64,000 bases of DNA from Rhizophagus irregularis (taxonomy: Eukaryota > Glomeromycota > Glomeromycetes > Glomerales > Glomeraceae), in assembly GCF_026210795.1 (NCBI RefSeq), contig NC_089459.1, positions 124,001 to 188,000 of the forward strand, read 5' to 3'. Numbering within the stretch: position 1 is the stretch's first letter; each line of letters opens with the position of its first letter. The translations under genes were made by a program, and so were the position numbers. The notes beneath the pieces are model-generated. The model was not told the origin of the DNA. It worked only from the letters and a program-made list of their open reading frames with translations, and ran no database searches. Positions 11,451-22,600 of the stretch are shown here, in pieces.

Positions 11451-11974
11451 AAAAAAAATAAATTTTCAATTCCAAAAAATCTAAAATAATTTACTATTTA
11501 CTAGGATATTGATGCTAAAGTTTTAAAACTATTAAAGGTAAAAAGAATTACTTATAAAAAGTGCCGGATAAAGTGAAATAAAATAAAGGTAAAAGTGATT
11601 AAATAAAATGAAAAGAAAAGAAAATAGTTAATATTAATGAAAAAAAGATACTATATATAATGTTAAAAAATATATATAACTTATTAAAAATTAAAAAAGT
11701 AACTATAAAAAAAATAAAATCACATAAATAAAAAATAAACTAATAAATTTGATAAGTAATGCAATATAAACAAAAATATATGACACTTGTATTAGTACTA
11801 CTAGTATTTTATTTTTAATTTATAGAAAAGTTATCTTTAATGATCAAAATTTCTATTAGATTTTAGTAAAAAGTTGGTTATAATATAATTTTATGCTAAT
11901 ATTTTTTAGTTTTTATATTATATTTTAAAAATTAATATTTAATTTGCCATATTTTTAAATTTTATACTATTATA
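11451..11974. other. AT-rich gene-free stretch
   Basis: A/T-rich sequence with no supportable gene or RNA. It ends at the 9-bp target duplication of the Mutator-like element. Confidence 0.5.
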
Positions 11975-11983
11975 TTATATTAT

Positions 11984-14900
11984 GGGTGAATTTATTCCTC
12001 ACCCCGGGTGAGATTTAATATTCTTCACCCCTAAAAATTTTTTTATTTTTTGTTATGTATTTATATGCGTTTTATAATATATTATATATAAAAAAAAATA
12101 AAGTTATATTTATTGTATGCCAAATATATACATATCGTTGATTGTTTGATTTCGCCAAATAAACGTAACAATTGAATTGTATCGCACTACTACTAAACAA
12201 AATACAAAATAATCTTCGCTATAAACATGTGATTATGTAAAGTTCATTATTGTTTTGAACAAGTATTACGATAATGACCGTTTTCTTCACATAAACCACA
12301 CTTACGACCTTTATCACCAGAAATTGCTTGTTCACTCCCATTTTTAACTTTATTTGAACCTGATTTTTCAAAAGATGATTTTAACCGCTTCGTTGCGGGT
12401 CTACCCTTTGGTTGATGCTTTAACGGATCCATTATTTGATTAGAATCAACCAATACTCCCCTTGTATTATGAAAAACTCGATTATCATTTGCAATCATTT
12501 TTCTTCTTGCTAAATCTTCTTGTTGTCTAATTGATTCCGCTTGAATTAATTGAGCTTCCCTTCTTTTGTTATATTCTCTTATAAACTGAATTAGTTCTTC
12601 ATCATCATCTTGAATCGCAAATTGAATTGCCTTTTTGGCTTCACCCATTAAAGTACCAAATTTCAATTGTTTTTGTGATATTTGCCTGGAATAGCTCTCT
12701 GAAAGATCATTTACAGTATATTTTCGCGTAAATTCTAAAGTGATTTGTGTATTATTTTGATCATTTTGGCAACTATTCATTATTATTTCGCTAGAAGAGA
12801 TATCACTTGAAGTGATATATTCATCTTTATACTAACGCTTGGGAATCAACACCAAATGAAAATATGCTTTAGGAGTTTCAACAAACACTTTAAAAAAATG
12901 TCTGCATATAATACCATGCGTTACAAGCATGAAACAAGTGCATAAATATTCTCCGGTATTAAGCAAAATCACATGTTGATAACACTTCGGAAAATTATAC
13001 CGAGAGACCTTCCAAATTTCTAAAATATCGTCTGAGTTAACCATTGAAATCAAGGATTTTAAGTCAAGTTCCCGATCCTCATCAGCTTCAATAGGTGTTT
13101 CAATAGAATCATCTACTTCTTTATCAAAAAAAGGTTCAAATGAATCGTCATCTGATGCTAAAATTTCGGAAAATGGTACTTGATGTGTACGATAACATAC
13201 AGATTGGCACATCTGCTTATAATGTGCATCATGAATTGATTGAGTGAGATACTTTTTCATGGTAATATCAATGTCTTTAAAAAACGTTTGAATAACAAAG
13301 GGTTGTGTATACTGTAATGTTGAGGATTTCCAAATTGAATAACGATTGTTAATCAACTCAAATTCTAGCCGATTTTCAATTGATTCTTGAACTTGTGAAA
13401 GAAAAAAACTTGACTGTACAGCCTTCTGTATCAACGCATTTTCTGATTTTACGCGTTGTGTGGATTGTGTTCCCGCTGTGAAATGCCTTGATGTAAAACA
13501 CTTTACCCACGTATGTTTTCTATTTAGTAGCATTGTAGTTATATATTTTTTCCCTGCTTCATATTTTTCAACTATACCTGCAGACCGGCGTTCAAATACA
13601 CTTTCACAATGAGAACGTTGGATTGCCCTAAAATCTTTGAGAAACTCTTGATAAAGAGGTGATCCTAAGCATGAACGAAGATTTTTTGGAAGATTTTGAT
13701 AAAGATGGTATAAACATTGCATATGATGAGTTTCTGGAAATACTGTAGAAATGGCTGCAATCATGGCAGGATCGGCATCAGTAATAAATGTCAATGGAGG
13801 AATTTCACATGCTTCAAGACAACATCGAAGCAACCATTCATAAGATTCTTGTTTTTCATCTTGTATAAAGGCTTGGGCCGCCAACCTGCTCTTGTTATAA
13901 TTATCAATTAAAATAAAGAGACTTAATGGGTAGTTATACTTGTTAGTTCGTGCAGTATTGTCATGGATAATAATGTCATAAAATTTAGACCATCTTTCAC
14001 GTTGTTCTGGTGACATCCAGAAAATACCAATTAGCCGGTTACTTGTATCATCTATTAACGGCTTTACAAACCATGCAGGATCATCTGCTTGCAATTCAAG
14101 AAGTCTCATTAATAAAGATGCTGCATCTCCTAAATTATTAAGGCCTTTTTCTTGTTTCGATCTTTTCAATTGCATTTCCCAAGTCTTGGGTAAGAAATAC
14201 ACGATCAGGATACTTTGGTTGAAGAAGATTCCTAATTGTTCCTGCATCACATCGGCCATGCACAACATAAAATTCTATCTGTTCCATAATTTCTTCAGTA
14301 AAATTTTTGTAACAAGTGGAGAATTTTATGGTATCGGTGAGAATCTCATGATTGTGTTCGTTATTAAATAACATTACAGTTACTATGGGTGAATTTATTC
14401 GTCTATTAACATTCATTTGCCACATACAGCCCTGTTTTTTGGTTCCTTTACTTTTTTCTTTACCTAATGTTGGCCTTAAAAGCTTCTCAGTATACCTTCC
14501 TCCTAAATCACACTTAAATACCCTTTTTCTACAAGTACCATCCGGAAATTTTTCACTTTTATGCTTAAAGACAGCAAAATTATTCTAAAGAGCGTACTGT
14601 TCTATAAAATGTACTGCAATTTCCATGGAATGAAACCTTGTTCCATTCTCAATCTCGATTAGAGTATTAATTAACGGAAAGCCACCAACATAATCTTTAA
14701 GTTCGGCACCTAATACACTTTTAACAACATATTCCTCACTATTATCATCATGATTGGTGGGTTCTGTAAAAGGTGAAACCTCATATAACATGATTAACCA
14801 AGCACAAAAGCAAAGAACATGCAAGAGCAAATACTATTACGGTGCGTATTATGTAGCATGCATGTGAAAAACGCGTGACTGTGGCTTATAATTTATACTG

Positions 14901-15026
14901 TTTATTTTATAATACAAACGCGTAGGTTCCAATCAAATTTATTATAGTTTATTACACAAGCACGTGAATAAATACTAATAATATATAGGGGGTGAGTAAT
15001 CACCCGGGTGAGGAATAAATTTTCTC
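11984..15026 (-). mobile_element. Mutator-like element (MULE)
   Basis: A perfect 9-bp direct repeat TTATATTAT flanks the element (11975-11983 and 15027-15035), the size typical of Mutator target duplications. Both ends share an inverted repeat containing AATTTATTCCTCACCC and a GGGTGA core (about 35-40 bp, slightly indelled). The interior carries one minus-strand transposase frame with FAR1-type DNA-binding, MULE catalytic, SWIM and zinc-knuckle parts, broken by at least two stops and a frameshift. It is a recognisable but probably dead autonomous copy. Confidence 0.85.
12247..14830 (-). pseudogene. MULE transposase (FAR1-like), decayed
   Basis: Read on the minus strand from 14830. A FAR1-like N-terminal region has Cys...Cys...His spacing (CRKRVFKC, GCMWQMN, NNEHNHE). 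The DDE core follows: D in IIHDNTARTNKYNYPL, D in FITDADPAM, and a likely E in VFERRSAGIVEKY. Next is a SWIM finger with CxC-x9-CxH (CTCFMLVTHGIICRH), then a C-terminal tail with a CCHC knuckle (CGLCEENGHYRNTC) at about 12255-12290. Breaks: TAG at 14585-14587, a one-base frameshift near 14150-14170, and TAG at 12832-12834 where a Trp is probable (IPKR*YKDEY); all other joins stay in frame. A later start at the ATG at 14791 is possible. It would bind the TIRs and cut and paste its element. Confidence 0.85.
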
Positions 15027-15126
15027 TTATATTATTATATATAACTTATTTCCAGTTTTTTATAGTTAATTTCTTTACTTTTATACAAATTACAAATTAA
15101 TTAATAGAATTTTTAGTAATATAACT

Positions 15127-15282
15127 GGGGTCTTTACAATAGAAAGGTACGAAACTCAAAAAAAAATTTAAATTTTACTTTATATGCTAATTATGTTTTT
15201 TTTACTAAAATAAATGCAAATTTAATATTAATTTAATTTTTAATTTTTTTTGAGTTTCATACCTTTCTATTGCAAAGACCCT
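15127..15282. mobile_element. Short MITE with 40-bp inverted ends
   Basis: The left arm GGGTCTTTACAATAGAAAGG and the right arm read inward (GGGTCTTTGCAATAGAAAGG) differ at one of 20 positions and stay matched through GAAACTCAAAAAAAATT. The loop is AT-rich and about 70 bp. No clear target duplication could be set. Confidence 0.65.
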
Positions 15283-15899
15283 AATTATATATATTTAATT
15301 TCTTTTTAATAAATAATAATTAAAAATTACTAATATATAAAAAGGAAATATTATTTATTGCTGGTAGTGATTATTACCAGTATCAAATTTTATTCAAAAT
15401 TAAGTAATCAATTAAAAAATTTTTTTTTTAAATTCTTATATATAAGGTTGCTTATTTAAATTTATTCAAAATTTTACAATTAGTTTCTTTATAATTTTAT
15501 TATAATTTTATTACTATAGTTTACTAAAATTTCAGCAATTTTATTTAGCATTTATAATAAATTTTATTAAGTTTTACTTTTCTTTAGAATTTTGCTAATT
15601 TTTTAATAAGACTTTTATATAGTTTTAGTAAAATTTTACTATTTTAGCATTTTGACAACTTTTAAAATTCTTTAGTTTTTTTAATAATTTTACTTGTATA
15701 ATTTATTTTCCATTTTTTAATAAAAAAAATAAAATTGCCTTTTTTGAATTATCAAGTATCCAAAAAAAAAATTGGTTAAATTATAGGATAGGATAAATAA
15801 AAAGTAATAAATAGGATTTTTTATACTGAAAAAATCCTATCCTTAAATATATAATAAAAATAAAATCAAAGTGAATGTAATATATTGTGTTATATAAAA
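15283..15899. other. AT-rich stretch with small hairpins
   Basis: No gene seen. A hairpin with 12-bp arms (ATAGGATTTTTT / AAAAAATCCTAT) sits at about 15810-15842. Confidence 0.5.
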
Positions 15900-16159
15900 T
15901 TCATAATGCGGGCCAAAATTCATAGTGCCGGCCAGACAATTTTGGCCTGAATTTCGTCTTTCAGCTAGAGTTTCGTTTCGATAGTTAGAGTTTTGGTCTG
16001 GCCTAATTTTGGCCGGGATTAAAAATATATTTAATGCTAATCCTGGCCGAATTTTAATTTTGACTAGGATGGAGTTTTAACCGGGTAATTAACCGGTTAA
16101 AGGTTTGGTTAACCGGTTATTAACCGATTAAGACTTTTTAGACCAGTTCCAACCTCTAG
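15900..16159. mobile_element. hAT-like MITE fragment, one end
   Basis: Repeated AACCGGTTA motifs lead to an end reading TAGAGGTTGGAACTGG on the minus strand (16159 inward). This is the same type of end as the complete hAT-like MITE at 33667-34032 (TAGGGATTGGAAC). The opposite end is not identifiable; the left part is GGCC-rich sequence. The end abuts the gypsy protease region, so it probably marks an insertion that removed the upstream gypsy sequence. Confidence 0.5.
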
Positions 16160-16641
16160 CTGTAGGTTGTATTATTTTTAAAAAATTCTTAGATAAAGTC
16201 AATAAAGGAATTGAATTACCTACAAACATTAAAATTATCGATATAACAGGACAAAAATCATCATCACTAGGAATGGTTCAGCAAGTTCCACTGTTCCAGT
16301 GCAAATGAGGGATATTAAAGTTTATGTCAATATGATAGTCACAAACTTAGCTGAATATAATGTTCTGCTTGGTAATGAATAGTTGAAAAAGATTAATGCA
16401 AACATTGATTATAGACAGAATACCATCACCATTAAATATGAAGGAATCCAACAACAAATCCCTGTCATATGTTCACAAAAATTGGATCCAACAAAGTATA
16501 TAGTCATTAATCCAGTAGATACACTAGAATTAAAAGATGAGTTAGAAGACACCATAGCAGTTCCATTTTATAAGGTAGAAATAATTGAAAGTACTTTTCA
16601 AATCAATGATCGGGAATATCATCCAGGGTATTTGGAATATA
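16160..16641 (+). pseudogene. Ty3/gypsy pol fragment 1: protease region
   Basis: The plus-strand translation, with one frameshift near 16290 and a TAG at 16381, reads like a Ty3/gypsy retropepsin domain from just after the catalytic DSG. A VGCII..KFLDK segment is followed by TVPVQMRDIKVYVNMIVTNL, then EYNVLLGNE, the typical C-terminal protease signature. The following open part (16383-16641) carries IDYRQNTITIKYEG and the linker toward reverse transcriptase. It stops abruptly at a TA-flanked element end (TA at 16640-16641). The next colinear piece is found inverted at 18967-19294. Confidence 0.75.
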
Positions 16642-16937
16642 CAGTTAACTCCCTCTATAGTCACTCCCGTTATAGTCACATTCTACTATATAGTCACACC
16701 AGTTGAATGTTCAAAACACTTTATTATTAAAATCTATCCTATATAGTCACAATCTATCTATAGTCACTATCACACCTATCCTCAAAAATCTTATATTAAA
16801 AAGAACCGTTTATAATCACAGTTATATAAAGAATATATTAAATAACTTGGCATTTAATAATCGTACAAAGATGTATCATAGCTTGCTAGAATCGTCTCAC
16901 TGAGACGAATCGAATGGTGGTAGTTTTATCCTTTTCC
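16642..16937 (-). mobile_element. TA-flanked element, split copy: right half (reversed)
   Basis: Reverse complement of the right end of copy A (11187 back to about 10890). It starts CAGTTAACTCCCTCTATAGT next to the TA, and includes one hairpin module at 16889-16911. It continues after the LINE composite at 18944-18966 (GTTTTATCCTTTTCCGATCA) and then stops. The missing left half is at 19295-19348 plus 28995-29590. The two halves together make one almost complete element. Confidence 0.85.
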
Positions 16938-17528
16938 TTTGCAAGTGTTTACGGCCAGACCACCCATTGCCTCTTATGATACTAATCTCGATCGTGTCCT
17001 ATCATCTTCAATGGGCAACCATTATACCGAGTACTTAATTCCTCAGGTAATAGCACCACTATAAAAGACATCCCACATCGGGCCATTTTAGGCTGATCTG
17101 AAGCTAGGTACACGCCGCCTACTCATCCTATACCCATTGCATAATATTGATACTCAATTTATTTAACGACCTTTAGAGAGCATCTACTTTCATGGAGGAC
17201 TTTCGACAGGTAACATCAACCATCTAGTACCCTTCCATACCACCATTTTAGGTACTAAGTCTCACTCAAAGGCCACTACAGCCCGCGATTACCTAGCACC
17301 GATAGTATAGTTGTTTACCCCAAGTGGTATACTTTGTAGTGACCACTCAGACAGAAAGTAGCAGGCATCTGTCCAGGATCACCCCTTATGGTGGGTATCA
17401 ACCACCAGGGATCACCAACCATGGTACCCACAGTAGGGACCGAACCCTATAGACAAGCACCTGCTTTGCGTACGAACACCTTGGTTGGTCTAAGACCTAA
17501 CAGAAGGTCTAACTACCACTAAGACATT
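16938..17528 (-). repeat. tRNA-like (SINE-type) tail module
   Basis: On the minus strand an A-box-like TTAGTGGTAGTTAGACC (about 17506-17522) is followed about 60-70 bp later by a B-box-like GGGTTCGGTCCC (17436-17447), the internal Pol III promoter arrangement of tRNA-derived repeats. The remainder (GATACCCACCATAAGG, AGTATACCACTTGGG) is shared with the copy at 27367-27985. No intact tRNA cloverleaf was found. Confidence 0.6.
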
Positions 17529-17738
17529 CACACGTCAAATGATCAAAAATAGGCAAAAAAAATGGCACAAATCGCATAAACTATTCGCAAATTTGTATAA
17601 ACTATTTACAAATAGTATAGGTTAATTCGTAAATAGCCAAAAACAGCCAAGAATAGCCAAGAATAGCCAAGAATAGCCAAGAATAGCCACTGCTTTTCGC
17701 GCCATTTTTTTTGCCGATTTTTAGCATTTCGACCTGTG
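17529..17738. mobile_element. Small MITE with CACAGGTC-type ends
   Basis: The left end CACACGTCAAATGATCAAAA and the right end read inward (CACAGGTCGAAATGCTAAAA) align over about 47 bp, including GGCAAAAAAAATGGC. The termini match the fold-back element at 6607. The centre has four copies of the 10-bp unit GCCAAGAATA (about 17646-17688). It sits exactly between the LINE ORF1 fragment and the tRNA-like tail. Confidence 0.7.
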
Positions 17739-18818
17739 AAAATGGCAATAGGCATAAGGTTTGGGATTATAAGAATTCATAGAGAAGGGAACATTGATTG
17801 ATTTAGCGGAAATTTCGTCGGTGATTTCAGCAAGATCAACCGCAATAGTACCGCGCAGAAGACCGGCAAGCAAGGCAACAAAAGCGCATTTTTCAGCGCG
17901 TTGGTCAGATGAGAAAGTAGCGGGGCAGATGCGTAAGCAATGTCCACCACAAAGGACGCCTCAGGTAGAGTCGAGGGTCTATAATGCACCAGTAGATTCA
18001 AAGGTAATGTATGCAGTACGATAAAGTTTAGATAAACGGGTATGGCAGCGAGTAATATTGCCATAACGAGAGAAGGTGCTATGCAAAAGCGCGTCAGTAA
18101 TAAAGAGGGGAATGTCAGTAACCACCAGGGTACGCGTGTGTTCAGCTGCTTTAATAGCCTGGGGGTCATATGCATGGAAATGCAAGCCAAACAAAGAATC
18201 CATAGGGGAAGCTATGGCTTTGTCGAGATCAACCTTTTTTCGGAAGTGTACGATGATCCTCTTCAAATCGTTGGATCCACTACATGTGGCACGACTACCA
18301 TAAGAGGAGAACAAGGAAAGTTGTCGATCAACCACATTACACGCGTCATAGTTCGAAGCGAAGTGATTCCAAAAGCCTTTAACGTCATTAGGAGTGGCTA
18401 AGGCATAGAAAAGAGTAGGTTGAGATTGTACTGCCGCTTAGGACGCGTCCAGGGAGGCAGCACGTTCTGGGAAGGAGACTGCGGGAGTAATTTCTGGGCT
18501 TTTGCCTTTATCGTTGTTATGAGCAGGTGCGTGTTGAGAAGCATCAAGAGAGGAGGTATCAGGTTGAGAAGGTATCTCAGCGGAAGTTGTCTCAACAGGG
18601 CCAGGGGGTGTGAGAGGTTTATCAACATCCATGACAGAGTCCTCAGCACTGACTCTGGTACGTTTATTAGTAGAGGTGGTCGAAGGTGGAGTGTTCGAAG
18701 GGCCAGATGTAGAGGAACCTTGACCAGAAACGTTGCCTGCTGAAGAGCTAGAGGCAGGATGTTTAGATGTAGTATCTTTGTTAGACTTGTTATTATTCTT
18801 CTTGGTATCTTTAGTCAT
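17739..18818 (-). pseudogene. LINE ORF1 (gag-like), decayed
   Basis: Minus-strand frame from an ATG at 18818. A Ser/Thr/Pro-rich leader with KRTRVS (about residue 57) is followed, after an in-frame TAA at 18438, by CNVVDRQLSLFSSYGSRATC and an RRM-like core (LVVTDIPLF...FSRYGNI). A frameshift near 17980 leads into LRICPATFSS...LAEITDEISAKSIN, which matches the ORF1 of the larger LINE (about 26330-26200) in order and motif. The frame is cut by the MITE at 17738, so the zinc-knuckle part is missing. Such proteins bind LINE RNA. Confidence 0.7.
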
Positions 18819-18966
18819 TTTGTAGAGTGTCGTAGTTATCTAAAATAAAGAAAATATAAAGAAAAAGTAATAAAAAACTTCGAAAAAATTTTTTGTTTTT
18901 TTCGTAAATATTGTCAAGTGAGCAGAACAGGAGAGAGTAGTTTTAGTTTTATCCTTTTCCGATCAC

Positions 18967-19294
18967 AGTAATAATAATATGTTCCCCTTCTGGAGTTTGT
19001 TTCAACTCCTGTAATGATTTAGCGAATAGGTCTTTGTTTTTATCCAATAGTTGAGTAAGTAATTGGTATTGACTTTCCTCTAATTTTCCAATCAGAACAA
19101 CTTTTTCTGGTTCTAATTGAATATTAGATATATTTGGACTTTCTGATTTTTACATCACATGATAAATATTCCAATCTTCTTGAACTATTTGACAATTATC
19201 ACAAACTTCTTGATTTCCTAAAGTTTTACATAGGCATTTTCCTGGCCCTTTACTATTAATTATGCCAGTACTATTGTAACTTTGTTGCTTAATA
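18967..19294 (-). pseudogene. Ty3/gypsy pol fragment 2, inverted
   Basis: Read on the minus strand it gives the linker that normally sits between protease and reverse transcriptase: a Cys-rich piece (KCLCKTLGNQEVCDNC), a TAA at about 19150, then ESQYQLLTQLLDKNKDLFAK and a closing EGEHIIIT. Pieces 1 and 3 are on the plus strand, so this piece has been inverted. Its last codon joins fragment 3 (29591, KEVPPIKKRAYR) without a frame change, which supports the reconstruction. The TA at 19293-19294 is the target duplication of the TA-flanked element. Confidence 0.8.
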
Positions 19295-19607
19295 CAGTCA
19301 ACTCTCTTTATAGTCACACATTTGGGACAGTCCATATTTGGTGATTATGAGCAAACAGTCTTATGACTTTATTTTTTATTATAGATTTTAAACGAAAAGT
19401 ACAATAATCAAATCGAACAATATTACAAAATATAGAAAATTAAACAAAAAATAAAAAGAACTAGCTTCACGATTCATACAAGTAAAGAAATCTAAACAAA
19501 ATAAAATTAAGTAAAGAAAAACTAAACTATTACAGAATACGCATACCCCAACTTTACCCGAAGGCCAGTGTGAGTCAACTATCCAGCATGCCCTAAGATC
19601 CAATCCG

Positions 19608-22600
19608 TTACCAAAGAGAAATCCTAAGTAGAGGCTGAACTGTTAAGCGGCGCCGAAAATCCAAGTGTGAAATCCAAGATCCCCCACGGATTATAGAAGA
19701 GGAAACCCAAGAAATCCAGAAATCCGAGGAAACTGTCGCCAGGGAAGGTGTCAAAGAATCAGGAGGAATGTTAGAGGAGGTGCGAGAAATAGAAGAAGGC
19801 CCAAGAGTTGATGATTTCATTTTTTTAGTGATGCCTTGAGCTGATTCCCAATGATGAAAGAAAATAGAACAGCACAACCAGATTTGAACATAAAATTCAA
19901 AATGAAAGTCATGCAAAGGTGTATCTAAGATAGACCATATGGTAGGTGAAGAGAAGTAAATTCCAAGAAATTCTGTAAGAGATATCGGTATAAGTCCTCT
20001 TGCAAGACGTAGGTAGGAAATCGAAGGAGGGTCACAATTCCAACAATTAAGAGCTGTAAATTCAGCAGCAAAAGAGTCCGGTAAGGGTATTAAAGATGGT
20101 GCGGAAAGGAATTTATCAAGATAATTAGTCTGAAGAGCCAACAGTAGTGTTTTAAAGGTATTTAAAGGGCTAAATTCCGGTAAGATATAAGGACAAGTCC
20201 ACAAGTGGTCTAAAGTCTCAGGAGAAAAATTACATTGAGAACAAAGCCAATTCGGATTATAGAGATGAGGTTTCCGTCTTTGGAGAGTTGTAAGCGTCGG
20301 AAGCATATCCAATAATAATTTGATACGGAAGCCACAAAACTCAGAACGGCCATTCCGATGAGAGACGAATAGCTTATTGTTAATGAGACAAGATTTGGTG
20401 CATGCCCAATCGATATCAGAAGTTGAAGAATGGGAAATAAATCTTGGTAATACAGCAAGAGTTAAAAGACTTTTTGCGTCAAAAATATCTCTAATAAATT
20501 TCCGGATATTCATATCCACAGGTAAGGAATTAAATTGTAAAATGCAAGGAGCCAGCAAATTCGATGATGGGCGAGAAGAAAAGTTTGAGTCGGTATGAGC
20601 AGCTTTGGCTAATGCATCCACATGATTATTCAGAAGGTCATCAGCGTGAGCAGAAACCTTGATCAAGGAAACATCCAGATTCTTTTGCGACATAATAGTG
20701 CATATAGAGGACCACAAAAGGTGGTTGGTTTCTTTAAGCATTCTGGGAATAAAAGGAGCATCCACATACAAAGACTATAAAGAAAGTAATTGGACACAAT
20801 CAGTGGCGACAGTAATCTTTGAATTCTGAGGGAGGGAGTCCAAACCGTGCAATAAAGCAAAAACTTCTGAACGTAAAGCAGAAGGAAAAATAGAAGAAAT
20901 AATATTATAGTGAGATTCCAAAATAAATTCATCAGGATCCATAACAGTCCATGCGTGCATAAGCCATCGAGGATACCGGATAACTAGAAGGAGGAAGGAA
21001 GGATCCATCAATATAAAGTGTAGACACCGAAGAAGGAAGTTGGATATCAGAAATCCTAGACGCTTGGTTATGTACAGGAGATAGCCGAACCGAAGCAAAA
21101 AGATGAAATAATAATAAAGATTTGGCATAGTCTAACGAGGCAGAAAGAGAAACCAAGCGAGTATCCGCATGTATATAAATTCGAGGCTTCGTAGGATAAC
21201 GGATCAAACTTGATAACAGAACACAAGAGAAACATTCTTCAGAAGGGCATCGTTTAATCAAAGTCTTAGAGGTAGAGGATTGTGGAATAGCAGAGGCACA
21301 ACCTTGGCATGCAGTAAATTCAGAAAGCAAATCATCAACCGATGATGCAATCCAATGTGAAATAAGAGCTTTATTACGTGGAGCAAGATAGGTAGTAATC
21401 ACACGGCCAACGAGGAAAGAGTTAGTATTGCGATTAAAAGAAATAGCCCATTGAGGGTTAAACCAATAATTACGACTAATATCTACAAGAGAAATAGAAG
21501 CTACTGTATGAGAAATAGGAATTTTAAATTGTGGTAAACAAAAAAGGAAGAAGAATTAGAAATAACAATAAGATTAAATAAATAAGTAAACCAAGCAGGC
21601 ACAGATCCTTTGTTCGAGACTCGTTTAAGAAAACGTAAGTCTTTCCATGAAAGAAGACGAGAGCCACATGGAGTAATTAATTGAGCAAGAAAACGAGTGC
21701 AGAAATTCTTCCGAACATTCTTCATGGAAATAAATAAATCTTTTGGTAAAATAGACTGGAGTGGAATCGCTGGACGTAAATCTTTCCTCAGAGATCGGAA
21801 CAATAGAGACCATGTGATGTTCAATTGAGAAGAGAATAATAAAGAATTGAACAAAGAATGTGTTCGCAGGGAAGTTGTATGGGACCATGGTTCCAGGTCA
21901 ATAGTAGAAGGGCAAGCATCACAGTCCAAAAAACCTTGGAGATAAGTAATCATATAATTGGCAAAGAGCTTATATGAAGGGTAAGAAAAAATTTTCTGCC
22001 ATGAAGCCACATGAGATGATAAAAATCGACCAAATGCTTGCTGGATTGAGAAGGGCAACAGTGTGAAAAGCGCGGAAAGAGGAGTGACTGAGGCCAAGCC
22101 AGCCTTCTGACGAATAAGGGAAAGCATTGGAGAAACCATGCGATTAATAGTGGATTCAGCAAATAACGTGAATTGTAGGCGAAATTCCAGCCTCGGGAGT
22201 AGGACAACATTATAAAGATAAGCCACATGTTGAGCCAAAAGCTTTTTAGGACTAAGTAAAGCAGCCATATCTTTGACCATGGAAACAGTTTGGTTATGAA
22301 CGAAACGAGAAGAAGCCGAAAGGTTAAACCAAACGCCTAAAAAACGAAAAGAAGTAGATAAGGCTAACGCCTTTAAAGTAAGGGTATGAGTTGTAATTAA
22401 AGGGGATGGAGAAAGATCAAACGCAATAGTTTGAGAAAATTGTTCAGAAGAAAGAAGGATATATTTTGCTGAGTTTGCTTGAGTATTATTTAAGATATAA
22501 AATTCAGCAGTGATGGAAAGGCGATCTTCAATTCCTCGTTTAGATGAAGCAATTAAAATAGAGTCATCCATAAATGTAATATGCGAAACAGGAAGACTAT

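Larger units (their letters stand above)
16938..18943 (-). mobile_element. LINE-type ORF1 plus tRNA-like tail composite
   Basis: A 17-bp perfect direct repeat TAGTTTTATCCTTTTCC (16921-16937 and 18944-18960) brackets the 2006-bp insert. This is the variable-length target duplication expected of endonuclease-type LINE integration. On the minus strand it has a short 5' leader, a LINE ORF1 fragment (18818 to about 17739), a small MITE (17529-17738), and a tRNA-like tail ending AAACACTTGCAAA at 16938. There is no ORF2, so it is non-autonomous or internally deleted. Confidence 0.75.

Noticed and set aside
18042..18401. Plus-strand frames over the LINE ORF1
   Set aside because: Antisense shadows of the minus-strand ORF1, which has recognisable motifs.
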